Shown here one piece after another: positions 47,465 to 53,926 of a DNA stretch of 53,926 nt. The notes below the pieces were generated by a model. The model worked only from the letters and a program-made list of their open reading frames with translations. It did no database searches and was not told the origin of the DNA. Both the position numbers and the translations under genes were made by a program. The stretch spans positions 3,922-57,847 of the forward strand of contig JAJYNJ010000078.1 of the NCBI GenBank assembly GCA_021786385.1. Direction: 5' to 3'. This DNA comes from Chloroflexota bacterium. Its GTDB lineage: Bacteria > Chloroflexota > Limnocylindria > Limnocylindrales > CSP1-4. The first letter of the stretch is position 1; the number at the start of each line of letters is the position of its first letter.

Positions 47465-47495
47465 ATTCTCTCACAACTTGCGCAAGTTCGCAAGT
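47465..47495 (-). promoter_or_regulatory. ArsR promoter and operator
   Basis: AACTTGCGCAAGTT (47475-47488) is a perfect 14-bp palindrome, and a third half-site GCAAGT follows at 47490-47495. The -10-like GAGAAT (minus, 47470-47465) comes directly after it, so a bound repressor would block RNA polymerase. The palindrome lies within the last codons of the GH1 gene. Confidence 0.6.
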
Positions 47496-48835
47496 ACCTT
47501 CCCGCCGGCGCGGTCCCGTGGGCCGCGTCCTCCCGATGGCGCGTGGGGCTCCGGCGTTGGCACCTGCAGTCGTCCCGCACGGGCCACCTCGCCGAGGATG
47601 CGCGCCGATGGCCTGACCGTCCGTTGCTGCGTCCGGCGGTCGACCGCCACCAGCCCGAAGCGCATGGCATAGCCCCGCGCCCATTCGAAGTTGTCCAGGA
47701 GGCTCCAGTGGATGTAGCCGCGAATGGGCACGCCGCCCTCGATCAGGGCGTGAATGGCGGACAAGCCCCGGACGATGAACTCCACCCGTTCGGTGTCGTC
47801 GTCGGTGGCGACCCCGTGCTCGGTCACCACGATCGCTTTGCCGGGGAAGAGGGCCGCCACCCGGCGGATGGTGGCCGCAACGGCCTCCGGCCGGAACTCA
47901 TACCCCATCTGCGTCGCCCGTGCGCGACCGCGCGCGGCAACGCCAGCCGCCCGGCTGGTCTCGAAGCGCACCACCCAGGGGACCAGAAGGGCCTCCATCC
48001 GTGGCGTGGCCAGCGCGCGGCGGAGCAGTGGCGCGACGACCTCGGGCGCGTCGACCCGGACCCGGGTGTACGTCTGGACGCCGATGAAGTCGTCGTCGGC
48101 GCAGGCCGCCAGGAAGACGTCCTCGTTGAGACGACGCAGGTACTCGACGACGGGGCGTCCACCGGCGTTGGCCTCCCACTCCTGGAGCGCATGGGTTGCC
48201 CCGACCCGTGCGCCGGGGCGCAACTCGCGGATCGTCGAGGAAGCCCGCCGATGGGCTTCGACGAGCCCGCCGATCGCCCGCTTCCAGGACGCGACGTCGC
48301 GGCTACCCGGTGGGAAGCCGAGTGCGCCGAGGTACCCACCGAAGGCCACTACGCCCGGCTCGTTCACAGTGCAGTACCAGGCGACCTCCTCCCCGAGCGC
48401 CGTCACCGCCCGGCGGCAGTAGCGCTCGAAGCGAGTCGGCGTCAGCGGATCCCGCCAGCCGCCCCGCGCCGCGACCCAGCGCGGCAGCGTGAAATGGTTC
48501 AGCGTGACCATCGGGATCAGCCCCTGCGCGCTGACGGCCTCGACCACGCGGCGATAGTGGTCGAGCTGTGCGCCGTCGAAGGTGCCCTCGGCCGGCTCGA
48601 TGCGCGCCCATTCGACCGAGAAGCGGTACGTGTTGAAGCCGAGCGCAGCGAGCAGCGCCACGTCATCGGCGAAGCGCCGGTAGTGATCGCAAGCGGCGCC
48701 GCTCGGCTCACGGCAGGGCGTGCCAGGTCGCCGTTCCCAGTCCCACCAGTCGCTGTTCGCGTTGTCACCCTCGACCTGGTGGGCGGCCGTGGCCGCGCCC
48801 CAGAGGAAGCCGGGCGGGAAGATCAGGTCGCGCAT
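47471..48835 (-). CDS. Glycoside hydrolase family 1 (beta-glucosidase-like)
   Basis: Retaining beta-glycosidase of 454 residues predicted to cleave beta-linked glucosides or galactosides. It has the GH1 landmarks FPPGFLWGAATAAHQVEG at the N-terminus, LGFNTYRFSVEWARIEP, the acid/base Glu in CTVNEPG near residue 160, the nucleophile Glu in VVTEHG near 352 (His for the usual Asn after Glu), and YIHWSLLDNFEWARGY. No signal peptide, so it is probably cytoplasmic. TATCCT lies 6 nt before the ATG on the minus strand. The last codons encode ANLRKL and contain the ArsR palindrome. Confidence 0.92.
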   Translation of the reverse strand: MRDLIFPPGFLWGAATAAHQVEGDNANSDWWDWERRPGTPCREPSGAACDHYRRFADDVALLAALGFNTYRFSVEWARIEPAEGTFDGAQLDHYRRVVEAVSAQGLIPMVTLNHFTLPRWVAARGGWRDPLTPTRFERYCRRAVTALGEEVAWYCTVNEPGVVAFGGYLGALGFPPGSRDVASWKRAIGGLVEAHRRASSTIRELRPGARVGATHALQEWEANAGGRPVVEYLRRLNEDVFLAACADDDFIGVQTYTRVRVDAPEVVAPLLRRALATPRMEALLVPWVVRFETSRAAGVAARGRARATQMGYEFRPEAVAATIRRVAALFPGKAIVVTEHGVATDDDTERVEFIVRGLSAIHALIEGGVPIRGYIHWSLLDNFEWARGYAMRFGLVAVDRRTQQRTVRPSARILGEVARAGRLQVPTPEPHAPSGGRGPRDRAGGKVLANLRKL

Positions 48836-48841
48836 GGCGGG

Positions 48842-48847
48842 AGGATA
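48842..48847 (-). promoter_or_regulatory. -10 element (TATCCT) for the GH1 gene
   Basis: On the minus strand TATCCT-N6-ATG supports the chosen start and a leaderless transcript. Confidence 0.5.
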
Positions 48848-49039
48848 CCGGCGCAGACGCGCGATCCGTGTGGGCCGTGGCACCGACGACACGGCGGAGC
48901 GGCGCCGGCGCGCGGGTGACCAGCCGGTAGGCAGCGGCGGTGCAGCGCACGCCGCCAATCGCGTCGACGAGGTGGTGGTCACCCCGGTCGATGGTGGCGG
49001 ACCGGGCCGCCAGGGGCCCGCTGCCGGACGGCGCGCGGC

Positions 49040-49053
49040 GATACTGCGATACT
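49040..49053 (+). promoter_or_regulatory. Tandem GCGATACT before the threonine dehydratase gene
   Basis: GATACT occurs twice, at 49040-49045 and 49048-49053, as part of a tandem GCGATACT. The second copy lies 7 nt before the ATG at 49061 and could act as its -10. Confidence 0.4.
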
Positions 49054-49060
49054 CGGCGAG

Positions 49061-50191
49061 ATGGACTCACGCCAGCCTGAGCCTACCACCACCTTGCGGC
49101 CTGGGGCGACCGCTGCGCCGCAGGGCCCGCGCGGTGGCCCGCATGGCGAGTGGCCCGCGGGCGATCGCGACATCCCGCTCGAGGCGATCCGCGCGGCCGC
49201 CGGGGCGATCCGCGGTCGCGTCCAGCGCACCCCGCTGCTCTCGTCGCGCACGGCCGGCCGGATCCTGCAGCGCGTGCAGGGCGTGACGCTGTCGGACGGG
49301 GCGGTGGGGGACGGGGAACCGCGCGTCTACCTCAAGGCCGAGCACCTGCAGCTGACCGGTTCGTTCAAGCCACGGGGGGTGCTGAACAAGACGGATCAGC
49401 TGACCGCCGAGGAGCGCCGTCGCGGCCTCATCGCGCTGTCGGCTGGCAACCACGCCCAGGCGGTGGCGTATGCGGCCGCCAGCCGCGGCATCCCTGTCAC
49501 GGTGGTCATGCCGGCTGGGGCGTCGCGGTCGAAGGCGGCGGCGGCGCGCGGCTACGGGGCCGAGGTCGTCTTGTACGGCGACCACGTGGGTGATGCCTTC
49601 CGTCACCTCGAGCAACTGCGCGAGGAGCGGGGGCTCGTGTACATCCACCCCTTCGACGATCCGGCCATCATCGCTGGCCACGGCACGATTGGGCTCGAGA
49701 TCCTCGCGGATCTGCCGGCCGTGGACGTCATCGTGGTGGGGATCGGCGGCGGGGGGCTTGCGACGGGGATCGCGGCCGCGGCGAAGCAGCTACGGCCGGG
49801 CGTCCGGGTCTACGGCGTGGAGCCGCTCGGGAGCAACGCGCTGACGCTGGCACTACAGGCAGGTCACGTCGTCGAGGTGGACCCGGTCACGATGGCCGAC
49901 GGGCTCGGGGCGCCGTTCGCGGGCCCCTGGGTCATGGCGCTCGCGCGGCGCTACCTGGACGAGATCATCCTCCTGGAGGAGGCGGAGATCGCGGCCGGGG
50001 TGCGGTTCGCGCTCGAGCGGATGAAGCAGCTACTGGAGCCCGCCGGCGCAGCGGCGCTGGGCGCGGTCATCTCGGGGCGAATCCCGCTGCGGACCGGCGA
50101 TACGGTCTGTGTGGTGGGTTCGGGAGGCAACGTCGACCTGGTGCGGTTGCCTGGCATCCTCGCGCTGGCACAGGACGTCGCATGGCCGTGA
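49061..50191 (+). CDS. Threonine/serine dehydratase (fold type II PLP enzyme)
   Basis: Predicted PLP lyase converting L-threonine to 2-oxobutyrate (or serine to pyruvate), 376 residues. Motifs are KAEHLQLTGSFKPRGVLNK with the PLP Lys near residue 105, ALSAGNHAQAVAYAA near 127, GIGGGGLATGI near 228 (phosphate-binding glycine loop) and VVGSGGNVDL near 350. No C-terminal ACT regulatory domain is present, as in catabolic-type enzymes. The N-terminal 35 residues are Pro/Gly-rich and may be extra. It overlaps the next gene by 10 bp. Confidence 0.88.
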   Translation: MDSRQPEPTTTLRPGATAAPQGPRGGPHGEWPAGDRDIPLEAIRAAAGAIRGRVQRTPLLSSRTAGRILQRVQGVTLSDGAVGDGEPRVYLKAEHLQLTGSFKPRGVLNKTDQLTAEERRRGLIALSAGNHAQAVAYAAASRGIPVTVVMPAGASRSKAAAARGYGAEVVLYGDHVGDAFRHLEQLREERGLVYIHPFDDPAIIAGHGTIGLEILADLPAVDVIVVGIGGGGLATGIAAAAKQLRPGVRVYGVEPLGSNALTLALQAGHVVEVDPVTMADGLGAPFAGPWVMALARRYLDEIILLEEAEIAAGVRFALERMKQLLEPAGAAALGAVISGRIPLRTGDTVCVVGSGGNVDLVRLPGILALAQDVAWP

Positions 50192-51279
50192 CGCTCGAAA
50201 CGCGTCGGCTGGCCCTGGTCGGGTACGGGGCCGTGGGACGGGCCTTCACGGCATTGCTGGAGCGCGTCGCCGACGAGCTCGCGCGGCGCTACCGACTCGC
50301 CGTTCCGGTCACCGCGGTGGCGACGCGGCGCGCGGGACTACTGGTGGACGTTGAGGGGATCGACCGCGTGCGGCTGGCCGCGATCGGCGGTCACGGGTCC
50401 CCGGAAGCGGTGTCGCCGGCGCCCGCCGCACGATCCGGGACCCCGCCCGTGGCTGCGCCCGGCCTGTCGGCCTTTCTCGCCGACCCGGCGGCCCCGTACG
50501 ACGTTCTGGTCGAGATCACCACGCAGTCGCCGCGCGACGGCGAACCGGCCGCGAGCTACATCCGCGCCGCGCTCGGCTCGGGACGCGACGTGGTGACGGC
50601 CAACAAAGGCCCACTCGCCTGGCACGAGGCCGAGCTCCGCGCGCTGGCCGCCGTATCGGGCGCCCGACTGCGGTACGAGGCGGCTCTGATGGACTGCCTG
50701 CCCACGCACGCCATCCGCGAGTCGATCGTGCCGGTCGGGCGCATCCTCTCGTTCGCGGGGATCGTGAACGCGACGACCAACGCGATGCTCTCGGCGATGG
50801 CGCAGCGTCGCAGCGCCGCCGAGGCGCTCGCCGAGGCGCAGGCCGCGGGCCTTGCCGAGGCCGATCCGCGACACGACACGGAAGGCCACGACGCGGCGCT
50901 CAAGGCGACCATCCTCGCCAACCTGCTGCTCGAGCCGCAGGTCCCGCTCACGCCCGCCGCGGTTGCGCGACGAGGGCTCGACGCGGTGTCGGACGAGTGG
51001 CCGGCCGAAGCGGCGCAGCGTGGCGCGCGCGTGCGTCTGCTGGCACGCGGTGAGGTTTGCGGCGAAGGGGCGGAGCGCACGGTCCGCGCGTGGGTGGGCC
51101 CTGAGGAGCTGCCGCTCGATGACACGCTCGCGTTGGTGGGCGGCAGATCGATGGCGCTGCGCATCCATTCCGAGTACGGCGGCCGGCTCCAGCTCACGCT
51201 GCTCGACGCCCCCGTCGAGGAGACCGCTTACGCGATCCTGATGGACCTGGTGGCCTTGGCGCGGGACCGGCCACGCTGA
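50182..51279 (+). CDS. Homoserine dehydrogenase
   Basis: Predicted to reduce aspartate semialdehyde to homoserine with NAD(P)H, 365 residues. It has the Rossmann start LALVGYGAVGRAF near residue 10, DVVTANKGPLAWHEAEL near 130 (the Asn-Lys-Gly-Pro motif), RYEAALMDCLPTHAI near 155, FAGIVNATTNAMLSAM near 190 and DPRHDTEGHDAALKATIL near 225 with the catalytic Asp/Lys. There is no C-terminal ACT domain, so feedback control by threonine through that route is missing. It overlaps the threonine dehydratase stop by 10 bp, so the two are translationally linked. Confidence 0.88.
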   Translation: MAVTLETRRLALVGYGAVGRAFTALLERVADELARRYRLAVPVTAVATRRAGLLVDVEGIDRVRLAAIGGHGSPEAVSPAPAARSGTPPVAAPGLSAFLADPAAPYDVLVEITTQSPRDGEPAASYIRAALGSGRDVVTANKGPLAWHEAELRALAAVSGARLRYEAALMDCLPTHAIRESIVPVGRILSFAGIVNATTNAMLSAMAQRRSAAEALAEAQAAGLAEADPRHDTEGHDAALKATILANLLLEPQVPLTPAAVARRGLDAVSDEWPAEAAQRGARVRLLARGEVCGEGAERTVRAWVGPEELPLDDTLALVGGRSMALRIHSEYGGRLQLTLLDAPVEETAYAILMDLVALARDRPR

Positions 51280-51370
51280 TCCTCGCCAACGCGGAGAGAT
51301 CGTCCGCGCGGAGCGACCGGTCGCCTCCAGACCTTGCGCGTTCCGGCAGGTCGCCTGTGCCGCTCCTTCG

Positions 51371-51796
51371 TCAGTCGACCCCTAGCTCGGCGAGTCGGTC
51401 CTCGTCGAAGCCGGCGTGGTGCGCCAGCTCGTGGACGAGCGTGCGCCGCACCTCCTCGGCCAGGTCGAGCGGATCGGGGAAGTCTTCTTCGAGTGGCAAC
51501 CGGAAGAGGGTGATCTTGTTGGGGAACGGCACCCAGTCCGCGGCGTATTCGGTCGGCGGCACGCCCTCGTACAGGCCGTAGAGGGTCTCGTCGGCGCGGA
51601 GTGCGGCGCTCCGGCGCTGCTCGGGGCTCGGGAGATCGTCGACGACGATCGCCACCTCGTCGAGGAGTGGCCGCAGCTGGGGCGGCAGGCCGTCGATGGC
51701 GCGTTCGAGGGCGCGCTCGAAGAACGACTGTTCGAACGACGCGCGGGGGCGGCGTGGACGGCGACGGGCCTGGCTGCCCCGGCGACGGATCGGCAT
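51371..51796 (-). CDS. Minimal zincin metallopeptidase-like protein
   Basis: A 141-residue protein of the small zincin_1 family (PF06262-type). After a basic N-terminus it has VAIVVDDLPS near residue 49, LYGLYEGVP near 73, FPNKITLFRLPLEE, and the zinc motif HELAHH near residue 122 followed by AGFDEDRLAELG. The Asp-Glu-Asp stretch probably provides the third ligand. Targets are unknown. TAGCAT lies 6 nt before the ATG on the minus strand. That hexamer overlaps the -10 of the divergent hydrolase gene, and the two start codons are only 17 bp apart. Confidence 0.85.
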   Translation of the reverse strand: MPIRRRGSQARRRPRRPRASFEQSFFERALERAIDGLPPQLRPLLDEVAIVVDDLPSPEQRRSAALRADETLYGLYEGVPPTEYAADWVPFPNKITLFRLPLEEDFPDPLDLAEEVRRTLVHELAHHAGFDEDRLAELGVD

Positions 51797-51801
51797 CCCT
51801 C

Positions 51802-51808
51802 TATGCTA
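51802..51808. promoter_or_regulatory. Overlapping divergent -10 elements (TATGCTA)
   Basis: The plus strand reads TATGCT (51802-51807) 6 nt before GTG 51814. The minus strand reads TAGCAT (51808-51803) 6 nt before ATG 51796. The two hexamers share five bases. Confidence 0.6.
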
Positions 51809-51813
51809 CGCAT

Positions 51814-52896
51814 GTGCCTCTTGCGCAGGAGCCGGGCGCGCGATCCGACTGGCCGGCGCCCGATCCCCACCGCTGCCCGCCGGCCGACCCGGCTGCCGAG
51901 CCCGACGCGTTCGTCGTGCCGATGGACACCGGCGAGCGGATACACTACCTCGACTGGGGCGGGCCCAGCGGCGCACCAGGCGGTGCCCCAGGTGCGCCGC
52001 GGGGTCTCGCGGCGCTGCCGGACCGCCGGAGCCAGCAGGACCGCGCGCCACAGCGGGACCACCAGGCGCTGCCACCCCTTGTGCTGCTCCACGGTATCGG
52101 CGAGACCGCCTGGGTGTGGACACCGATCGCGCGACGCGTGCGGGCGCTGACCCGCGTCCTCGCGCTCGATCTGCGCGGGCACGGCCTCTCCGCAGCCCCG
52201 ATCGGCGGCTATGAGTTGCCGTCGCTGGCGATGGACGTGCTCACCATCATGGCCGCTAACGGTTGGGCACCGGCGAGCGACGGGCAGCCCGTGGTCCTCG
52301 CCGGTCACGGGTTCGGCGGCGTCGTCGCAGTCGCCGCCGCGGCCGAGCGTCCAGCCGCCGTGGCCGGCCTCGCGCTCGTCGACGGCGGCTGGGAGGAGAT
52401 GGGCCGCAGGGCCGGGGACGACCCGGAGCAGGTCGTGAAGGCGCTGGCCGAGCCACCCGAGGCGCTCGAGTCGATGGCGACGTGGTTGGCGGAGCGGCGC
52501 GCATTCGACCCGGCGACGTGGGACGCCGACCAGGAGCGTGCGGCGCGCGCGCAGGTCGAGCAGACGTACGCCGGCCACGTCGTGCCCCTCCTGCGGCGCC
52601 ACGCGCTCCTCGGGACCGTGACGGCCATGCTCTCCTACGAGCCGGATCAGTTGCTGCCGCGCATCGCAGTGCCGCTGCTGGTCGCGGTCGCGGGGGTGTC
52701 GACGCCAGACGACGAGACGGCCCCTGACCGCGAACTCGAACTGACGGACGCGTTGCGTCTGCCGCAGGGTCCGGTGCGGGTGGTGCGCTACCGATCTGCC
52801 GGCCACAACTTGATGCGGTACGTGCCGCGCGAGCTGACGGCCGAGCTTGCCGGCCTGCTCGCGGTCGCCGGCGGGTCGGCGTCGGCGGACCATTAG
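51814..52896 (+). CDS. Alpha/beta-hydrolase-fold protein lacking the nucleophile Ser
   Basis: A 360-residue alpha/beta-hydrolase-fold protein. It has LLHGIGETAWVWTPIA near residue 90 (oxyanion-hole HG), VLALDLRGHGLSA near 115, the nucleophile elbow LAGHGFGGVVAVAAA near 163, ALVDGGWEEM, and a terminal SAGHNLMRYVP with the triad His. At the elbow the usual G-x-S-x-G reads G-H-G-F-G, so Gly166 replaces the Ser. The domain insert at about 190-250 forms a lid. It may be a non-catalytic binding protein or use another residue. A Gly/Ala-rich loop (residues about 50-85) precedes the core. Confidence 0.8.
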   Translation: MPLAQEPGARSDWPAPDPHRCPPADPAAEPDAFVVPMDTGERIHYLDWGGPSGAPGGAPGAPRGLAALPDRRSQQDRAPQRDHQALPPLVLLHGIGETAWVWTPIARRVRALTRVLALDLRGHGLSAAPIGGYELPSLAMDVLTIMAANGWAPASDGQPVVLAGHGFGGVVAVAAAAERPAAVAGLALVDGGWEEMGRRAGDDPEQVVKALAEPPEALESMATWLAERRAFDPATWDADQERAARAQVEQTYAGHVVPLLRRHALLGTVTAMLSYEPDQLLPRIAVPLLVAVAGVSTPDDETAPDRELELTDALRLPQGPVRVVRYRSAGHNLMRYVPRELTAELAGLLAVAGGSASADH

Positions 52897-52989
52897 AAGC
52901 CTGCCCCGTCCGGCAGCGCCACTCACAGCTCGTCGCCGCAGGGCTCCCCGACCGTCCCGCGTTTCGGTGGCGGCGCGCGGCGGTCGGCG

Positions 52990-52995
52990 TACCAT
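52990..52995 (+). promoter_or_regulatory. -10 element (TACCAT) for tatA
   Basis: TACCAT-N6-GTG, the leaderless-type spacing. Confidence 0.45.
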
Positions 52996-53001
52996 GTCGC
53001 C

Positions 53002-53187
53002 GTGGACATCGGACTCCTGCTGCTGGTCATCCTGATCGTCGTCTTCGTCTGGCGTGGCCCGAAGACGCTGCCCGAACTCGGCAAGATGTTCGGGGAGGGT
53101 GTGCGCGCGGTCCGCCGACAGACGCGAACCAACGCCGACGACACGCACGACCATTCGTCTGGGCAGCCGGGGTCCGGCGGTCGCTGA
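53002..53187 (+). CDS. tatA: Sec-independent (Tat) translocase protein TatA/E type
   Basis: A 61-residue protein with the TatA layout: an N-terminal membrane helix ([15 protein letters not shown]), the hinge [20 protein letters not shown] with the family's Gly-Pro-x-Lys-Leu-Pro-like step, an amphipathic helix, and a polar tail. It should help form the pore that exports folded proteins with twin-Arg signals. The protein is shorter than most TatA (about 70-90 residues). TACCAT lies 6 nt before the GTG. The folE gene starts 4 bp after its stop. Confidence 0.83.
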   Translation: MDIGLLLLVILIVVFVWRGPKTLPELGKMFGEGVRAVRRQTRTNADDTHDHSSGQPGSGGR

Positions 53188-53191
53188 CGTC

Positions 53192-53923
53192 GTGGGTACC
53201 CTGCCGGAGCACGTTCGCGCGCTCGTCACGGAGATCGAGACCGAGATCGGCGATGACGGCCCCGAACTCGTCGAGTCGGCCAGCCCGACGCCTGCACAGG
53301 TGATCGAGGGGCATGCCGCGGGGCCCGACGGTCGGACGCCGCGGCTGGACGGCGATGCGGGCGCGGTCGAAGCCGCGGTGCGCCAGATCCTCGTCGAGAT
53401 CGGCGAAGACCCCGATCGTCCCGGCCTGGTCGCGACGCCGCGCCGCGTGCACCGCATGTACGCCGAGCTGACGGCGGGCTACCACGTCGACCCGGCGCGG
53501 CTGGTCAATGGGGCCATCTTCGACGTCGACTACAGCGAGATGGTCGTCGTGAAGGACATCCCGTTCTACAGCCTCTGCGAGCACCACTTGCTGCCCTTCT
53601 TCGGCAACGCCGCCGTGGCCTACATCCCGAAAGGGCGTGTGATCGGGCTCTCCAAGATCCCGCGGATCGTGGAGATGTACGCGCGCCGGCTGCAGGTCCA
53701 GGAACGGATGACCCAGCAGATTGCAGACTTTCTGATGGCGACGCTCGATCCGATGGGGGTCGGCGTGGTCCTGGAGGCCACCCACCTGTGTGCCGTGATG
53801 CGCGGCGTCAAGAAGAGTGGCACGGTGATGACGACGAGCGCGGTCCTCGGTGTCTTCCGGCGCCGTGATCGCACGCGCGCCGAGTTCTTCTCCCACCTAG
53901 AGCGCCGGCCACCGGGTGAGTAG
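53192..53923 (+). CDS. folE: GTP cyclohydrolase I FolE
   Basis: Predicted to convert GTP to 7,8-dihydroneopterin triphosphate, the first step of folate (or other pterin) synthesis. The 243-residue product ends 3 bp before the window edge and is complete. It has the zinc-binding [10 protein letters not shown] near residue 129, [24 protein letters not shown] (written here in parts: [13 protein letters not shown], then [11 protein letters not shown]), [12 protein letters not shown], and [12 protein letters not shown] with the second Cys of the zinc site. About 55 extra N-terminal residues precede the usual FolE start, so a later start is possible. GTG 53192 was chosen as the first start after tatA. 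Confidence 0.9.
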   Translation: MGTLPEHVRALVTEIETEIGDDGPELVESASPTPAQVIEGHAAGPDGRTPRLDGDAGAVEAAVRQILVEIGEDPDRPGLVATPRRVHRMYAELTAGYHVDPARLVNGAIFDVDYSEMVVVKDIPFYSLCEHHLLPFFGNAAVAYIPKGRVIGLSKIPRIVEMYARRLQVQERMTQQIADFLMATLDPMGVGVVLEATHLCAVMRGVKKSGTVMTTSAVLGVFRRRDRTRAEFFSHLERRPPGE

Positions 53924-53926
53924 CGC

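Noticed and set aside
47900-48835. GH1 nucleophile motif TEHG instead of TENG as a sign of inactivity
   Set aside because: The catalytic Glu is kept, and I recall His at the next position in other GH1 enzymes, so activity is still expected.
46646-48919. 757-codon plus-strand open frame
   Set aside because: It is opposite trxA, arsR and GH1, which are certain; the frame has no domain or ribosome site.

Overview
This is about 54 kb of very GC-rich (roughly 70%) bacterial DNA, densely packed with genes on both strands. There are no tRNA or rRNA genes, insertion sequences or CRISPR arrays that I could see. The gene mix suggests a member of the Chloroflexota or a similar high-GC lineage: a fused F420-precursor synthase (FbiC), an F420-type luciferase-like domain, an actinobacterial/Chloroflexota-type NarG, a DUF4032 kinase-like protein and a stand-alone methylmalonyl-CoA-mutase-type large subunit. 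The phylum is an inference from gene content; no marker gene was aligned.

Layout. (1) 1-2490, minus strand: thiamine operon thiD-thiM-thiE behind a TPP riboswitch. (2) 2574-6403, plus: riboflavin operon ribD-ribE-ribBA-ribH behind an FMN riboswitch. It is followed by fbiC, whose product uses the ribitylamino-uracil intermediate of the same pathway. (3) 9044-21672: a nitrate/NO module with narGHJI, a NarK-type porter, a two-HTH Crp regulator, a small 2[4Fe-4S] ferredoxin, two DUF2249 proteins and a four-part DUF1858-NnrS-DUF1858-DUF59 fusion. A Crp-type palindrome lies upstream of narG. (4) 21773-26162: SDR, DUF985 cupin, membrane protein, DinB-like protein and ferritin-VIT1 fusion. (5) 26194-30984: class III aminotransferase, acyl-CoA dehydrogenase and GMC oxidoreductase. 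(6) 30994-33999: an F420-type monooxygenase fused to a UbiA/MenA prenyltransferase, with a CPBP protease. (7) 34176-40108: membrane protein, GNAT, DoxX-Rieske fusion, DUF4032 protein and ABC exporter. (8) 40121-46665: nitroreductase, J-domain protein, two divergent lipoproteins, mutase and small proteins. (9) 46692-53923: ArsR-trxA, GH1 glycosidase, threonine dehydratase-homoserine dehydrogenase, zincin, alpha/beta hydrolase-like protein, TatA and FolE.

The most unusual items are the four-domain NnrS fusion, the ArsR-Crp fusion regulator in the nar locus, and the luciferase-like/UbiA fusion. Across the window many starts are preceded by a TAnnnT hexamer only 6-8 nt upstream, which suggests widespread leaderless transcription. 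I used this signal, together with Shine-Dalgarno sites and stop/start overlaps, to choose start codons.
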